DNA of 64,000 nucleotides, from positions 18,503,760 through 18,567,759 of the forward strand of contig NC_090781.1 in assembly GCF_040054535.1 (NCBI RefSeq), in the 5' to 3' direction. Below are positions 1 to 29,400 of this stretch, piece by piece; positions within the stretch are counted from its first letter, which is position 1; each line of letters opens with the position of its first letter. The DNA comes from Antennarius striatus (taxonomy: Eukaryota; Chordata; Actinopteri; Lophiiformes; Antennariidae). The translations under genes were made by a program, and so were the position numbers. The notes beneath the pieces were generated by a model, which was given only the letters and a program-made list of their open reading frames with translations, was not told the origin of the DNA and did no database searches.

Positions 1-240
1 GTCTCTGTTAGGAAGATCAGATTATGTTCATGTTTGTGATAGCAAGTGTGTCTGAAATGATAAAACACACGCATATCTTTTTTATTTTTGTGGCAGTGGT
101 GACAAAACAAAAATAAGATGAATTAAAAAAGAAAATATTTTCATCATAATACTCAGGCTATCTCAACATTTTTTGAATAAACTTTATGTGATGTGAAATT
201 TGAGGAGGAAGCAACTTGTTGAAGCCTCTGTCTCCTCCAG

Positions 241-8942
<8,702 letters not shown>

Positions 8943-9200
8943 ACTTCTTACTGGCAGGAGGCCGCTGAGCTCATCCGGCTCTTGCGCCCCATTGGCCAGC
9001 ACTGCAGCTGGGGGCGGACCTTTGCCCATCAGCTGTGGAGGATGAGCCGCAGTCCTTCTGCTAGTTCAGAAGGTTCAAAGCTCACCGAAGTGAGCTGGGC
9101 CGCTAGCAGCGACGACCCAGGTGAAGGCCCCAGTAACTATTACCTCCACAACTCCCATCTGGATGAAGACGAGACGTCCAGTGAGGATGACTACCTCTGA
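8943..9200 (+). other. In-phase open reading frame downstream of the MYO7A stop
   Basis: Directly after the TGA at 8940-8942 the same frame stays open for 85 codons, to a TGA at 9198-9200. The encoded peptide is not low-complexity: it starts TSYWQEAAELIRLLRPIG, is serine-rich in the middle and ends in the acidic HLDEDETSSEDDYL. The DNA is GC-rich and exon-like, then becomes AT-rich 3' UTR after 9200. A plausible acceptor (ends CTTACTGGCAG at 8957) gives GAG at 8958 in phase with the previous donor at 8761, so an alternative last exon is also possible. I do not recognise the peptide; it may just be 3' UTR. Confidence 0.4.
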
Positions 9201-9865
9201 AACCGGTCTTTAACAATCAAACCTGCTTGTAGGAAAAGAGTTCAGTCAGTTAATACTAGTGTGTGTGAACACCCAGGAAACATGTCCTGTCGCATCGTGT
9301 TGATCGCTGATCTGAATCGACGTAGGCTCATTTCCTCTACTGGTTTTGCATCAAGCTTTTCACGTCCTACTCTGTGGTTTCACTAATCCAGATTTTAATT
9401 AATATTTAAGTCTGACTAAAAGAGTGTTTAAAAAACATCACGATTGCTTTTGTCTCAGTATTGATAAACTTCCGTACGGTCTTATTTTTGGTTCCCTGTA
9501 CATGCGTGTGTTTAAAGTGCATTACAACATTACAAGAGGTTTGTTGAACTATTAACATGAAGTCAACACATGTTCAGTTTACATTCTTTGAGAAAAGTTA
9601 ATTTCGTCTCAGTTTAATAGTCCTTTGTATTTGTGTTTAGAAACATGATTTGGCCTTAAAACCAAGTGTTTTCATTGACTGATCCAAACCAGTATGACAT
9701 TAGGTCAAAGCCCACAGGACAGAGAGTCATGGCTAACATGTGGGTGTTTAAATGAAGGTTTTGTGTTATCAAATGTTAGTTTTTACCTGAATCTTTTGCT
9801 CATGTTGGGATTTCATTACCCAGAATTTCAGCGGAGTGCAGCTGCAATGGGGATTCCTGTAGTTT

Positions 9866-10176
9866 AATAAAGAATCCTAAATCGAGGTCCTCGTGAGCGC
9901 TGTTTCTCACCAGGAGAATTTATATTTGTCATGAAGATGCCTCAGTGTTTAGCCTTACGCTAAAGGTGCACTATCACTTAAACGTCTTCTTAATACTCAA
10001 AATCTTCATCCATGAACCCAGAGCTTGTCGTGTGTGACAAACTCATCAGTAATTTAATGGTGCCAACCATCCATTTGTCTCTGTCAATTATTATAAACAT
10101 TGTTTTCTGCTTTGTTGCTTTTCAGTTCATGGTCAACTGTAACGTGCGTTTACTTTTGTACAAAACTTTCAATAAA
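9866..10176 (+). other. Candidate MYO7A polyadenylation signals
   Basis: AATAAA occurs at 9866-9871 and again at 10171-10176, about 0.93 and 1.23 kb after the stop. The second sits in a TTTCAATAAAGTTG context followed by T-rich DNA and is the better candidate for the main 3' end. No transcript data support either. Confidence 0.5.
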
Positions 10177-12435
10177 GTTGTTTTGACTGGACTGATACAG
10201 ATGCTAGCTCAGGTTAGCATCAAACAGCAGCTGAAGGCACTCAAACATGACGATGAACAACCAGAAAGAAATTGTTCTTTTACATTTTAATTCCAAGTGA
10301 TAGTAACATTTACAATCAGAAAAAACTAAGAATGAAATTTTTAAAAATCATAATGCTACAATAAAATAAAAAAAATCAAACCTCTCAGTACAGCACATTG
10401 GAAATAACCATTTAAAGAATGGTACTATAATATCCAAATACAACAATATTATACCTTACATAATTTTCCCTCAGAATTGATTATTGTAGGGCATTATTAA
10501 AATATAATATTGAGATTTTATAACGCTTCAGTTTACTTTTAATGTCTTTTAAAGTCCATTTACTCACCAATCTGGAGTGAGGATAAGATAATGAAGAGCT
10601 GTTTTTTCCAGTGGGTCAAATTTATATCCTAAAACATCTTTTTTTTTTAATAGAGCTTTACCAAATTTCCTTTTTATTCTTGACCTTCTTTAAGGTTTGA
10701 ATGCACTAATTTAAGTTTTTTTTGCATTTCCTTTTAATGAAATAGCATGCAGAGCAAAATGTAAGGGTTATAAAGCTATAATTGGATGTTTGTCTTAAAT
10801 ATTAAGATTTAAAAGCAAATACAATAAACCTACATTTCCAGGAGAATATGAAAAATTACAGGTACTTAGTCGGTTTGCTAGTTGTCTTCAGAGATAACGT
10901 TAAACATGATGTTCCCTTGATGTTCATGATGCTCATGTGTCGTTAGGATGCATCTACAATCAGACTCAAACGTGGTGGAGTAGAAACAAGTATCTGTAGC
11001 TACAGATCACCTCCTATACGCTCATCAGGAACACCTAAATAGTTCAACTAAATGCTAATCACTTAATCATGTTACAATACTGTACAATACAATACAATAA
11101 TGAAGTTACATTGCATTTGCACTCAGACAATCATTTGGCTTTAATTCTAAGATGAATAAGCAAATATTTCAGGGCTGAGGAATGCCATGAGACATTCTTA
11201 AAAGAAGGTAAAGAGTCCTGCAGCCACAGAATTCATCCGACATGTGACAAACAGAGACTGTCTAGTTGGGACCAACGGCTAAAAACCATCCAAGTCCTAA
11301 ACTTGAACAAATAGTTGAGTAAAATATTTGTCCAAGTCCAAGAATGATAGCTTAAATGCTAAATGAGGGGCTAGTGCTTGGACTTGGTCTGTAATGAGCG
11401 GCCCAGTGTGAGCCATGTTATTCTGATTCCTTGCAATAAATATCTGCAACGATATGCATCCAAGGTGATTTGTGAGAAAGTATTGTTAGAATTTTTTTAA
11501 AAATAAATTCCTGTGCTGGATGAATCAAGTGATTGTGATTTTTTTTTTTTTTTGTGGCACTTAGTGCTAGCATCCTTCTACCTAATTTTTCTGTAGAGCA
11601 GCTGAATCTGCATTTGGCACAAATACACCTCCAAACTGAAATGACACCAGCTGAAACATTCCTCATCTGCTTATGAGAAATACGGCCCCGCTTGGTGCAT
11701 TCCCTTTTTTAGGAAACAAAGACACCTTCTCCAGTTTACATTCACGCCGTCAGTCCAAAGTTTGTCCAACGATTGCAGACGCTCTGTGAGGTTTGATCTG
11801 ATGCACCTGAAATGTGTACAGTTGAAAATGACAACAAAAAGCTCTGTTTTATCATCGGTCACATGACTCCAAACCCAAATCCTAACCACCATCAGCTTAT
11901 CAGCTAGAAAAAAATGGAGCTGAAGAATGACAGCAGGCCGTATGCTACAGCGGTGTGTCTTTTGGTGGCGCTGAATGTCTTCGCTGACCGGATATTTTAC
12001 TGAGATGACTACATGGAAATGAAATCCGATGGTCCCGGGAACCCGTCCAGCGTCTCTGCAGGTTCAACAGTTCACTTCCTGCAGGCATTCGTCCACAGAT
12101 TAACAGGATGAGAGTGGAAGTTGGGAAAGACAAGAGTATTTGTCTCTTTTCTGTTTACTCTATTCAGATTCAGAATTTATTCCACAATCCACACATTTTT
12201 CTTTTCTGATTTGAACGTTCTATTTACTTTAGGAACAAAAGGGGATTTTTAAAACAGCTTCTTAATGAGTGAATCAAAATTCAGCCCAAATAAAACAACA
12301 ACCCATAATTCCACATGAGTGATTTACATGTTTCAGGGTTTGTCTAATCCTTCCCAACAAAGGTTCTCAGGGGCAGCAAACGTTCTTTTTCCTCTCCTCT
12401 GCTGAGACACCCCCCTGTCTCGATCCCTCTACCAG
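10177..12435. other. AT-rich intergenic spacer between convergent genes
   Basis: The stretch between the MYO7A 3' end and the gdpd4 stop codon holds no exon I can support. It is AT-rich with several A and T runs. On the minus strand AATAAA at 12176-12181 lies about 255 bp past the gdpd4 stop and is a candidate poly(A) signal for that gene. The two genes are convergent. Confidence 0.6.
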
Positions 12436-20832
<8,397 letters not shown>

Positions 20833-21239
20833 ACACTCAGCCGCAGCCTGGCATCACAGAGAGGAAGGGGGGAAAGGGAAGGGGAGGTGAAGAGAGGACA
20901 GGGGAGACAGAGAAGAGGACACTGGTCTGTCAGCCGCCAAGCGATTGCCACCTAAAGAGGGAAAGAACAGCGGATCATGAGGCCAGGCAGGTCGCTCTGT
21001 TCTGGTTCACATCACATCACACCACCAAAGATAAAGCAGCTTAAAATTACAACTGTGATATGGAAGAGGACTTTAATATGGATTTCCAAGACGACTGTAC
21101 AGATTTTCCAGGCATGAAACGAACGCAACATTTCCTCTCATGTGGAATTCAAACATAAACTTCTGAGATTGATGGCTTCAGCCTGGAAATATGGATTCAA
21201 ACACAATCTGCTCTTGATCAACAATATAAACAAAGGACA

Positions 21240-21242
21240 CGC

Positions 21243-21282
<40 letters not shown>

Positions 21283-21301
21283 GCACGCACGCACGCACAC
21301 A
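21240..21301. repeat. (CA)n with ACGC units
   Basis: CA repeat followed by five ACGC units, in the probable gdpd4 intron 1. Confidence 0.9.
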
Positions 21302-22841
21302 CTCATCCAATCATATCGATAATTTTGATCAATAACTAGTCCTCACTATTAATAAAACGGTTTTAAATCAGTTTCCAACACTGCCGCTTATCAAATTCTG
21401 CTGATGAAATGAAGGATTAATCGATAAACTTCTTTCAGCTCCATCACTGAACTCACAATAAGCAGTTCTAACGCTGAGACCGATGTGTTCAGACACAAAT
21501 AGGTGGCCTACATCTGCTGAATGTAGGTCCAGCAGCTTCCAGCAGAGTCCTGGGTTGAGAAGAAATCAGCTGAAAGACTGAACACACACTCTCCCATATA
21601 AAAACTCCACTGACCAGAGAGTGAACGTGTTCAATCATAAAGTTAAAATTGAAAGATTTAATGTAGAGATGTTAAACTCAGTTTTAAAACTCAGTGTTGT
21701 CTCACTTTTATCTGGCCTTTTAATAAAAACTGCTGGATTCTGCTGGAAACAAGCTTCATAGAATTGTCAAACTTGACATGAAACCCTTTTCAGCTATTTT
21801 AATTTACTTTAATTTGGTCTCTGTAACTTATGTCAGCGGCAGGCCAATTCAAACAACCAAGTCAATAAACAGCTGCCATGGCAACGATGACATCAGATCT
21901 GTTATTACTGCTGTGAAGGGTGACGGGAGTTGGGTCAACCAGATGGAATACTATAGGGAAAGACTGAAGAAATGACAGCCTGAACGAGAAGAACGACCAG
22001 CAGAAGTCCTCAAAGCTGTTATGAACACAAAACCACAGGCTGTGACATCTACATAACTATGTTGCACGAGCGTTGTGAATAACAACAGGACATAAGGCAT
22101 CACAGAGTAAGAACACAGCGGCATAAATTAATAAGAGCTGCAAAATGTAGAAAGAGAAAAATAAACAGGACAAAGAAAATGTCGGGAAACACAGACAGAC
22201 ACATAAAACGGACAATATTTCCCAAAAGGCGAGTCGACATCTTTAATTCGTCTGAAAGATAGCTAAACCTTGGCTCTGTCCTAAAAGTGAGGACAGAGAC
22301 AAAGATCCTGCATCTTAGAGAGAATGACGGGAAAGCAGGAAGAGCAACTAAAAACATACAAATCAGGAAGATGATGCTGATCTTTATTTTGTCTCCCCCA
22401 CTTAGTTGTTCATCTGACATTAAACTGTAAATAAATATCAAATCAACACAATGCAGCCACATACATCTTTAAGACATTTCTTTTTTTATATATGTAATTA
22501 ACATATATCTTTATTTTTTTTCATGCAGTTAAAAAAAGGCGCCAAACCAGGATCCTAAAACTTTTGTGTATACTCAATACAGCATTGTCACATTTGAAAC
22601 TGCAGAGAGTTAAAAAAAAAACTGCAATGCACCAACAGCAGGTAGCACAAACCATGTGTCCTGCAACAAATCTGTAGCCTCATTCAAACAGCCTTTTCTA
22701 TTCCACCATGACTGACTGTTTCAACGCTTAATGACTGCTTAATGAACGGCTGTCAGTTTGTTCTACCCCTGTGACACCTCAGGAGGAACAGCATCCAACC
22801 AGTATCAGTGGTGTCATATTGTACTGTACTTGTACATTCAG

Positions 22842-22858
22842 CCCCCCCCCCCCCCCCC
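22842..22858. repeat. C17 homopolymer
   Basis: An uninterrupted run of about 17 C. A similar C-rich run occurs at 53150-53174 next to a CA repeat. Confidence 0.9.
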
Positions 22859-24232
22859 AGGGGAATTTAATGCTGTGTTTAAATAGAATGGAATCTTATT
22901 TTTGCAGTTTCCAGTGAAAACTGCAAAAATAAGAATTGTAGGAAGAGTAAATTATCAACAAACATTGAGTAATTTAGTAATTTATATAGCTCGCAAGATG
23001 TATTCAGACTAAATGGGTACATGTTTCCATAGAAACCAGACAAATTGAATTCAATAAAATCAAAAGGCATTACTACATGATGGTTGAGATATGTGCGAGG
23101 TCGGATGAAGGCAGACATGATGAGCAGCCTTCAACAAGAAAAGAAATATTTTCAGTGTAAAAAATTATTCTGGATGAAGGAACGTTGTGTTTCTCCTATC
23201 ATTTTTATCTCTTGGGGATAATGGAACAAAACCTGCCACCTACACTCACTGGTGAGTATTTTATCTTCTACACAGATCTGGTAGAGGATGTTCCATTAAA
23301 ATGTCAAAGGAGCTGTACCTGGCATTTCTTACGTCTTAATTTGTGGGCAACGGTGGGAAGTGAGCAGCAGAGCAGAAAACAGGAGAGCAATCTTCCTGCT
23401 CATCTGCGTTTCATCTGACAGGAACATCGACTGCCTTTTGTCCGCAACACGAATTATAACATCACCCAAAGAGAAAAACGGAGTGAACACGATGCCGAGG
23501 AATACTATCATGCAGCATAAAGGGAGTGAAGAGGCCAATTATAAACCAGCTTCTCCAGTTGTTCTATTGACATTCTGACATGTTGTTTTGATGAAAACCA
23601 GTCAGTATTTCACTGCTTAGAAGTCACAGAATGTTCACGAAAACTTTCAACCTAATCCCTTCCTTATCAGAGTCATAAAAAATAGTTACACACAAGCTGA
23701 GTCCATAAGCAGATAATTCAGGGTGACGAGGTGGTAAAGTTTACGTGAATAATGCCTATAACCTTCGATAATTTTTCTCGGGATGGGTTCATAAAGGTGT
23801 TAAAGTTGAAAAATGTCTTCACTTTCCTTCCAGATTGACCTCTCAGTTCTATTGTGCACCAATAAGACATTACATGACAACCGAAAAGCAAGTATGCATT
23901 GCTCTACAACCTCTTCTCGCCTTGTGTCATGTCCTTTAAAGTCATGTGTGTGAATTATTAACTTTATAATGCATCGCTCCATATAGACAGGTTTTTGAAG
24001 CAAAGTCCTCTAAAGGACAAGTGTTTCATGGCAGGACCATAATTTCTTTTTTTATGGTAAAACTATGAAAGAGAAAAAAAGTATAAACATGGTAAAGCTA
24101 GATAACAACTATAAAAACAATAATAATAATAATAGAAATAAGAGTAATAATAGTCAATAAATCTATATTTTCTTAGCCTATACGTCAAGTGATGTAGTAT
24201 TTCTATTTTTTTGCAGACTCTCATTTTAACTT

Positions 24233-24375
24233 TTCTGAACTAACTCCAACAAAACCCTGATGATAACCACTGACACCAGCATCACAAAACAAACTGATGA
24301 AGCCTGTTGGATGGGAGGTGAAATGTCTTCAAGAAAAAGTCCAGTGAATTGATTTTAACAGATTGAGATAACCAT
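24233..24375 (+). repeat. Interspersed-repeat fragment
   Basis: The block containing TGATGAAGCCTGTTGGATGG, GAGGTGAAATGTCTTCAAG and GATAACCATAACCTGGAT resembles a sequence I remember as recurrent in teleost genomes, thought to be a retroelement 3' end. The family cannot be named from this fragment. Confidence 0.4.
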
Positions 24376-24698
24376 AACCTGGATAATTTAGAACCAACAC
24401 AGACATCACAAAACAAACAAACAAACAGACAGACAAACAACTAACAAACAGCCATTAAATTAGCAGTGAATTTATTGATAAAAATTCCTCCTGCTCTACT
24501 ATTGCTGCAGGACGTGGCATCGTCGGCTTCGCCCTCACCCTAAAATAACCTAACCCTAAATCTAACCCACCCACTCTTTAAAAACTCTACATCCCCTTTT
24601 CTAAATGCAGTTCTAGTCGGAAAACAACATCAGTAGAAAAGCTTTATGACTCGAATCCGATTAGACTCCATTATTTCGAGATGCATCCAAGATTTTTA

Positions 24699-24921
24699 GG
24701 GGTGGCAGTGGCTCAGTGGTAAAGCGGGCTGTCCTATGATTCCTGCTCCCGCCCAAAAAAAACATACCCGGAGGTGAGCTGACAGTGGGAGGTGTCAGCT
24801 CACCTCCGGAGAACTGCCGAGGCACCCTTGAGCAAGGCGCCGTCCCCTTTACAAATTGCTCATTTGAGGCGCACCAAGAAGGAGCTGCCTGCCACTCTAC
24901 CTTCCTTGCATGCCTACAGGC

Positions 24922-24997
<76 letters not shown>

Positions 24998-25080
24998 ATG
25001 CTTTTGAACTAGTAACTAGAGGGTGCTGTCTTAATTTCCCTTTGGGGATCAAACTACTATAAAAAATTAAATTAAAAAAG
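24699..25080 (+). mobile_element. tRNA-derived SINE with internal GT repeat
   Basis: The head GGCAGTGGCTCAGTGGTAAA carries a pol III A-box as in teleost tRNA-derived SINEs. The body has the common TTGAGCAAGGCGCCGTCCCC and AATTGCTCATTTGAGGCGC blocks. A (GT)n run at about 24927-24996 follows, and the 3' end has TTAATTTCCCTTTGGGGATC before an A-rich tail, the end type shared with partner LINEs. The B-box is lost where a 17-bp hairpin interrupts the body (24768-24809). Confidence 0.7.
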
Positions 25081-25539
25081 AAGTGGACTCTCGAAAACTT
25101 CAATCTCATAAAACAAGCGTCGCACACATACACACACACACACAGGTGACAACTATAAGCTTAAGTATATTAATTTCCAGATTCCCGTAGTCAGCAGCTT
25201 GTGAGGTGCAAAAGTAATAAATTTGTGTTCATTTAATCTAAATGCAAAAATTTCAATGTTTCTTTAATTCTGAAATTTAATGTGCCTGTGTGTTTATATA
25301 TGAGCATCTACATTACCCACTTCTAATGTCTTTATTTGTCTCACTTTAACTGCAGTCATCTCAGGACAAGAAGGGAACATAATAAAAATGCAGGAGAAAT
25401 AAATATTAAATCAAGCAAACAAAATTAACTTGGAAGCAAACAGACAGAATGTCTTTTGTAAAGGACACAACATGACTCAGAAGCTAATTGGCACTTTCAC
25501 TATTTCAGGTCTACAAAGCATTTTTTCCTCCGACATAGA

Positions 25540-25700
25540 AGGCAGCAGCGTATTACTGTGAGGACATGGGTTTGAATCCCTGCAGAGCGTGTGGAGTGCC
25601 CTTTAAACCGGGCACTTGATCCCCGCTGTTGCACTGCGGTAGCAGAACGTGATTATGCACAAGATTAAATTAAACTTTAATGATCCCACGAGGCATGGCT
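25540..25700 (+). mobile_element. Decayed SINE-like fragment
   Basis: GGGTTTGAATCCCTGC resembles a tRNA B-box, and the fragment continues GGGCACTTGATCCC and ends AAATTAAACTTTAATGATCCC, a tail like that of the SINE about 0.6 kb upstream. The A-box part is too worn to identify. Confidence 0.4.
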
Positions 25701-28700
25701 AATAGACGTATGAATGTGAAGCAGATCATTGCTGAGAGGGAAATGTATTAGAGTCAAAAACATTTAAGATATACTGTTAAATGGGTCTATAAATGAGTCT
25801 CCAGAGACTCAATAAACCAGATTTGGTTTCTCACTTTGCATATGAAATGAAGCTACTGTAGAATAAAACAATAAGGTACTGTGGATCCAGCGTAGAACCC
25901 AGCAGCAGATTCTACTAGACCCTGAATAAGACTGGTCCCAGGATGGTTGGGTAAAACTTTATCCCCATTCAGACACCATTTTCATTCTGGGTCCGTTTTG
26001 CCTTTAATCCACCTTGATGGCCTGTTTGAACCCAATGAAGGCAGAACAGAGAGAGGAATTTATTTTGGAACTGTTGTGCAATGCCTGTCTGAGAGTAGCT
26101 TATGAGAAGCTTGCAGGAGCGAAGAAAGCCTTCACAGAGCTGAAAGCAACATAAACAAAATCTGGAGGCTGTGTTAAGAAAATGTGTAAAAAAATAATAA
26201 AAAATGAATCAGCAAAACATATAAGTAGAGGACTGTATGGATACACATGGAGGCAAGACAGAAACAAATGCAGGGTTTGGTCCTCATGCCAATCAGCTGT
26301 TTGCTATTAATTCACTGTCTGTATAGAAAGAGAAGGAGGGGATATGTACAACTCTCACCCCCAGGGATAGAGACTTCACCCCCACCAGACCCACACTTAA
26401 TCCCGTTGTAACCTTCAGGCCTGTGTAGCTGCAGCTTTTAAAGCTTTGCAGTCTCACCTCAACTTAGCCGCTGTCTGATGGCCACACACATCACAGCACG
26501 TCCGATTTAAGTCTACAACAGTCCTCAAGTCCAGGGGGGTGGGGGGGTGGCATTCGGATTCAGACAGACTCTCTCCTCACAGTTCAGTCCCAGTTCCTTA
26601 CTAATGAACAGCTTGTCGTCCCTCTGGCTCCTGTTTTTCACCGAACACAAACCAGATGGTGGAGACCATGCAAACAAACATGATGAAGAAGAAATGCATC
26701 TGCATTGATGTTAATGATTCATCACAGATTAATACTAAGATAGTCGACATATTGATTCAGTCGTTGAAAAACTCATTACATGTGATCCTCACAGCTTCGG
26801 TGCAGCTGTGTTTGTCGACTGTGGAAATTTAAGTCCATGCTTCAAAATCTGTATTCAAGATTTGTTCAGTTTAACTGGAAATGACAGGTCCAATCAAATG
26901 TTAAAGATTCATCTCGATGTCAGAAGCTAAAAGATGGAGAATCAGGTTGATTCCAGGAACAGAACTATTTCTTTAAGGCAAAATAACCAAACCCTTGAAG
27001 CGTATATAACATAGAAAACACTCATTACTCCTTTGTCTCTATCCTGAAATGACCGAACGACACTGACGTCACAGAGAATCACAGCGGCGACGGCTTCTCT
27101 TACGACTTGAGAAGAGATTTAGTGTCGTCGGGGGGGCTGTACAGCAACAGTGATTCTCATCGCTTCACGGCTGTGTGTCAGAGTTTACATGGTATAGCGC
27201 ATCCAGAATGCTCCTACGAATGGGTGCAGCAAATGAGTGTGTTTATAACCAGCACATAAAATAACAGTGATTACAGCACATACACACACAAAAAGATAAT
27301 GAGATTCTTTGAATGAATAAAGGTTCACAGGGAAGATTCAGCTGCAATCACTCCAATTATTTCCACACCCATGTTCTTTTATTTTTAACACGTTTAGCTA
27401 GTTATGTGTGTGTGACTTTCTTGCCTTCCAATTTTCCACTGCCATTTTATTTAGTGATTGATAGTTGCTGAGGCAACGACTATGAGAACACTGTGCTGCT
27501 GTTTCAGCATCATGTGTGCGTTCTAACCAGCACATCTGTTCTCTGGTCGCAGGACATTAAATGAACATTAAATGATTTTCATCCAGATAATCAAATCACA
27601 TGAACACTCATGAACAGCATGACACTTGTTTTCCAGATTTCCACCAGTATCACTGATATACTATCAGTGTTGTTGTGGCCAGTGGCTACCGCTGGCATGT
27701 CATACATGTATTAATAACCCTGCTCAGCTGACAGCTCCTGACAAATCGGACCAGAACTCCAGCTGCAAGGCCAAAATGTCAAAAAAATCTATTTTTCATG
27801 CAAGCATGAGCAGGTGTCACTAGAGCAGAAGGTATTTTATCTTTATGTCAGCACCTATCAGGAAGAGGTGGTCTGAAGTCTCACCTTATCTGAATGTGTC
27901 TACGTAGCTGACATACCCCTTTTAGAAGTCATAAGCCAGTACAACAACCGCATACTACATAAATATAACAGAGGTGGACATAGCATGGCATTAAATCGTC
28001 CACTTTTTCATTTTGTAGATCTAGGCAGATCCAACTAGGAATAAATTTAATCCTGATGCTTTACCACTCTTCCATTCCAGATTTCCCTGAGGTACTTCTT
28101 GTTGTTTTGTGGTCCAGATTATGGTCTGTGCTTACCAACATTCCCTTTTCATTTCTGCAGGATCTTTCTTATCACCTCTTCAGTATTCATTTCCACTGTA
28201 ACAATTGTGTACAACAGGGACAGGATGTTTGTTCGCCTTCCAAACATGAACTTTAGAAGAGAAAGAAAAGAAAAAACCAAGAAACATCACAATGGCTTCT
28301 GATGCAGCCAATCATCACGGACTAAATGACTGTGGTCGAGCGGGCGTGGTGGACGCGACCCTTTTCCTCATGACAAACCGGAACTTTTCTTTTTATTTTC
28401 ATTGCTTACACAGCTGTATGGCTGGGTGATAACCCATGAATTTGAATAAGATGCCCTTCCACTCAGATCGGTATTGACCTGAAGGATCAGGATGAAGCAG
28501 CCTGATAGGGTCGGGATTCGACCAGACTGCTGCTGCAGGAGCCCAGTCAGTCATAACAGTGTCGCATCTGCAGGAGCAGCTTTTGAGTTTTAAGGTGATA
28601 TCCTAGTGAATACACGTTCTGTGAAATGTGGAATGTCAAACGGAAATTTAAATATTAACCACAAATAAACAACTTTTTCAAACATTTTGCACAACATTCC

Positions 28701-29028
28701 ATCTTACCCGCTGTTTGTAACTTTAATAAAAACGTAGCATTAATTAAAATAACCTGGCAATTTTAATGAGACATTCAATATATGTAAAATATTTCAATGA
28801 CACGACTAAATGAAATAAAATTATTCAAACTAAAATGGGCGGAAGAAGAAAACTAATTCAATCTAAATTCTAAACCAGATGGCAGTAGCCTCAAACAAAC
28901 TGACACCGACGTTGTTTGTGAATTTCCCCGTGAACTGAATTTTTTTTTTTTTGTTCAATTCCCTCCACCCGTGTAAATAAACATGAAAAGAAAGGAGGAC
29001 AGGCTCTGCAGTCCTCCCGTCTCCTCAC

Positions 29029-29400
29029 CTCGTCGGCTGCCGTGTCCGTTCAGTTCGTCTCCTCACCCGTCATGTCTTTGAAATCGTCATGTTTTTGTTT
29101 TTAAATAAAGGTCCTGAAGCACGAGCGCTTTGGCGCAGTGTTGTCGCGCGGCAGCGCAGCCTCTCGAGCCCCGAGCGTCTCGGTGTGTGACGGAACACGG
29201 GGGAAGTCCGGTACCAGCACGCGCTGCTGCTGGACGAGGGAAGGGGAGGGAGAAACTGCAGGCACGAGGCTGCGGAGCGTGACGCGCGCGGTGGAGCTGA
29301 GCGCGTGAGATAACGGGGTATCCGACGTTTGATTTCACTCGCGTCGACGGAGGAAACCGGAGATACCGCGGCGACGCGTGACGTCACAGCCGTGCTTCAT
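29029..29400 (-). promoter_or_regulatory. CpG-rich block: probable gdpd4 promoter and non-coding first exon
   Basis: About 370 bp are strikingly CpG-rich against the AT-rich surroundings. On the minus strand the block ends in GGCAGCCGACGAG followed by GTGAG (29028-29024), a good splice donor, which fits the need for a non-coding exon upstream of the gdpd4 start exon. A full palindromic CRE, TGACGTCA, lies at 29379-29386. The block is about 8 kb upstream of the gdpd4 start and 2.4 kb downstream of the pak1 stop. Assignment to gdpd4 is inference. Confidence 0.5.

Larger units (their letters stand above)
20848..29028 (-). other. Probable gdpd4 intron 1 and repeats; no coding exon seen
   Basis: The acceptor at 20848 has a very long pyrimidine tract on the minus strand (about 20850-20945), showing that an upstream non-coding exon must exist. 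The interval contains microsatellites, a tRNA-SINE, a second decayed SINE, a C17 run at 22842-22858 and AT-rich DNA. I found no open reading frame with convincing splice sites or recognisable protein similarity. Confidence 0.5.

Noticed and set aside
22100..22462. 120-codon minus-strand frame with hydrophobic stretches
   Set aside because: AT-rich intron sequence giving Phe/Leu-rich chance peptide; no homology recognised and no splice sites in phase.
24785..25012. Open frame MGGVSSPPENCRGT
   Set aside because: It lies wholly within the tRNA-derived SINE and its GT repeat.
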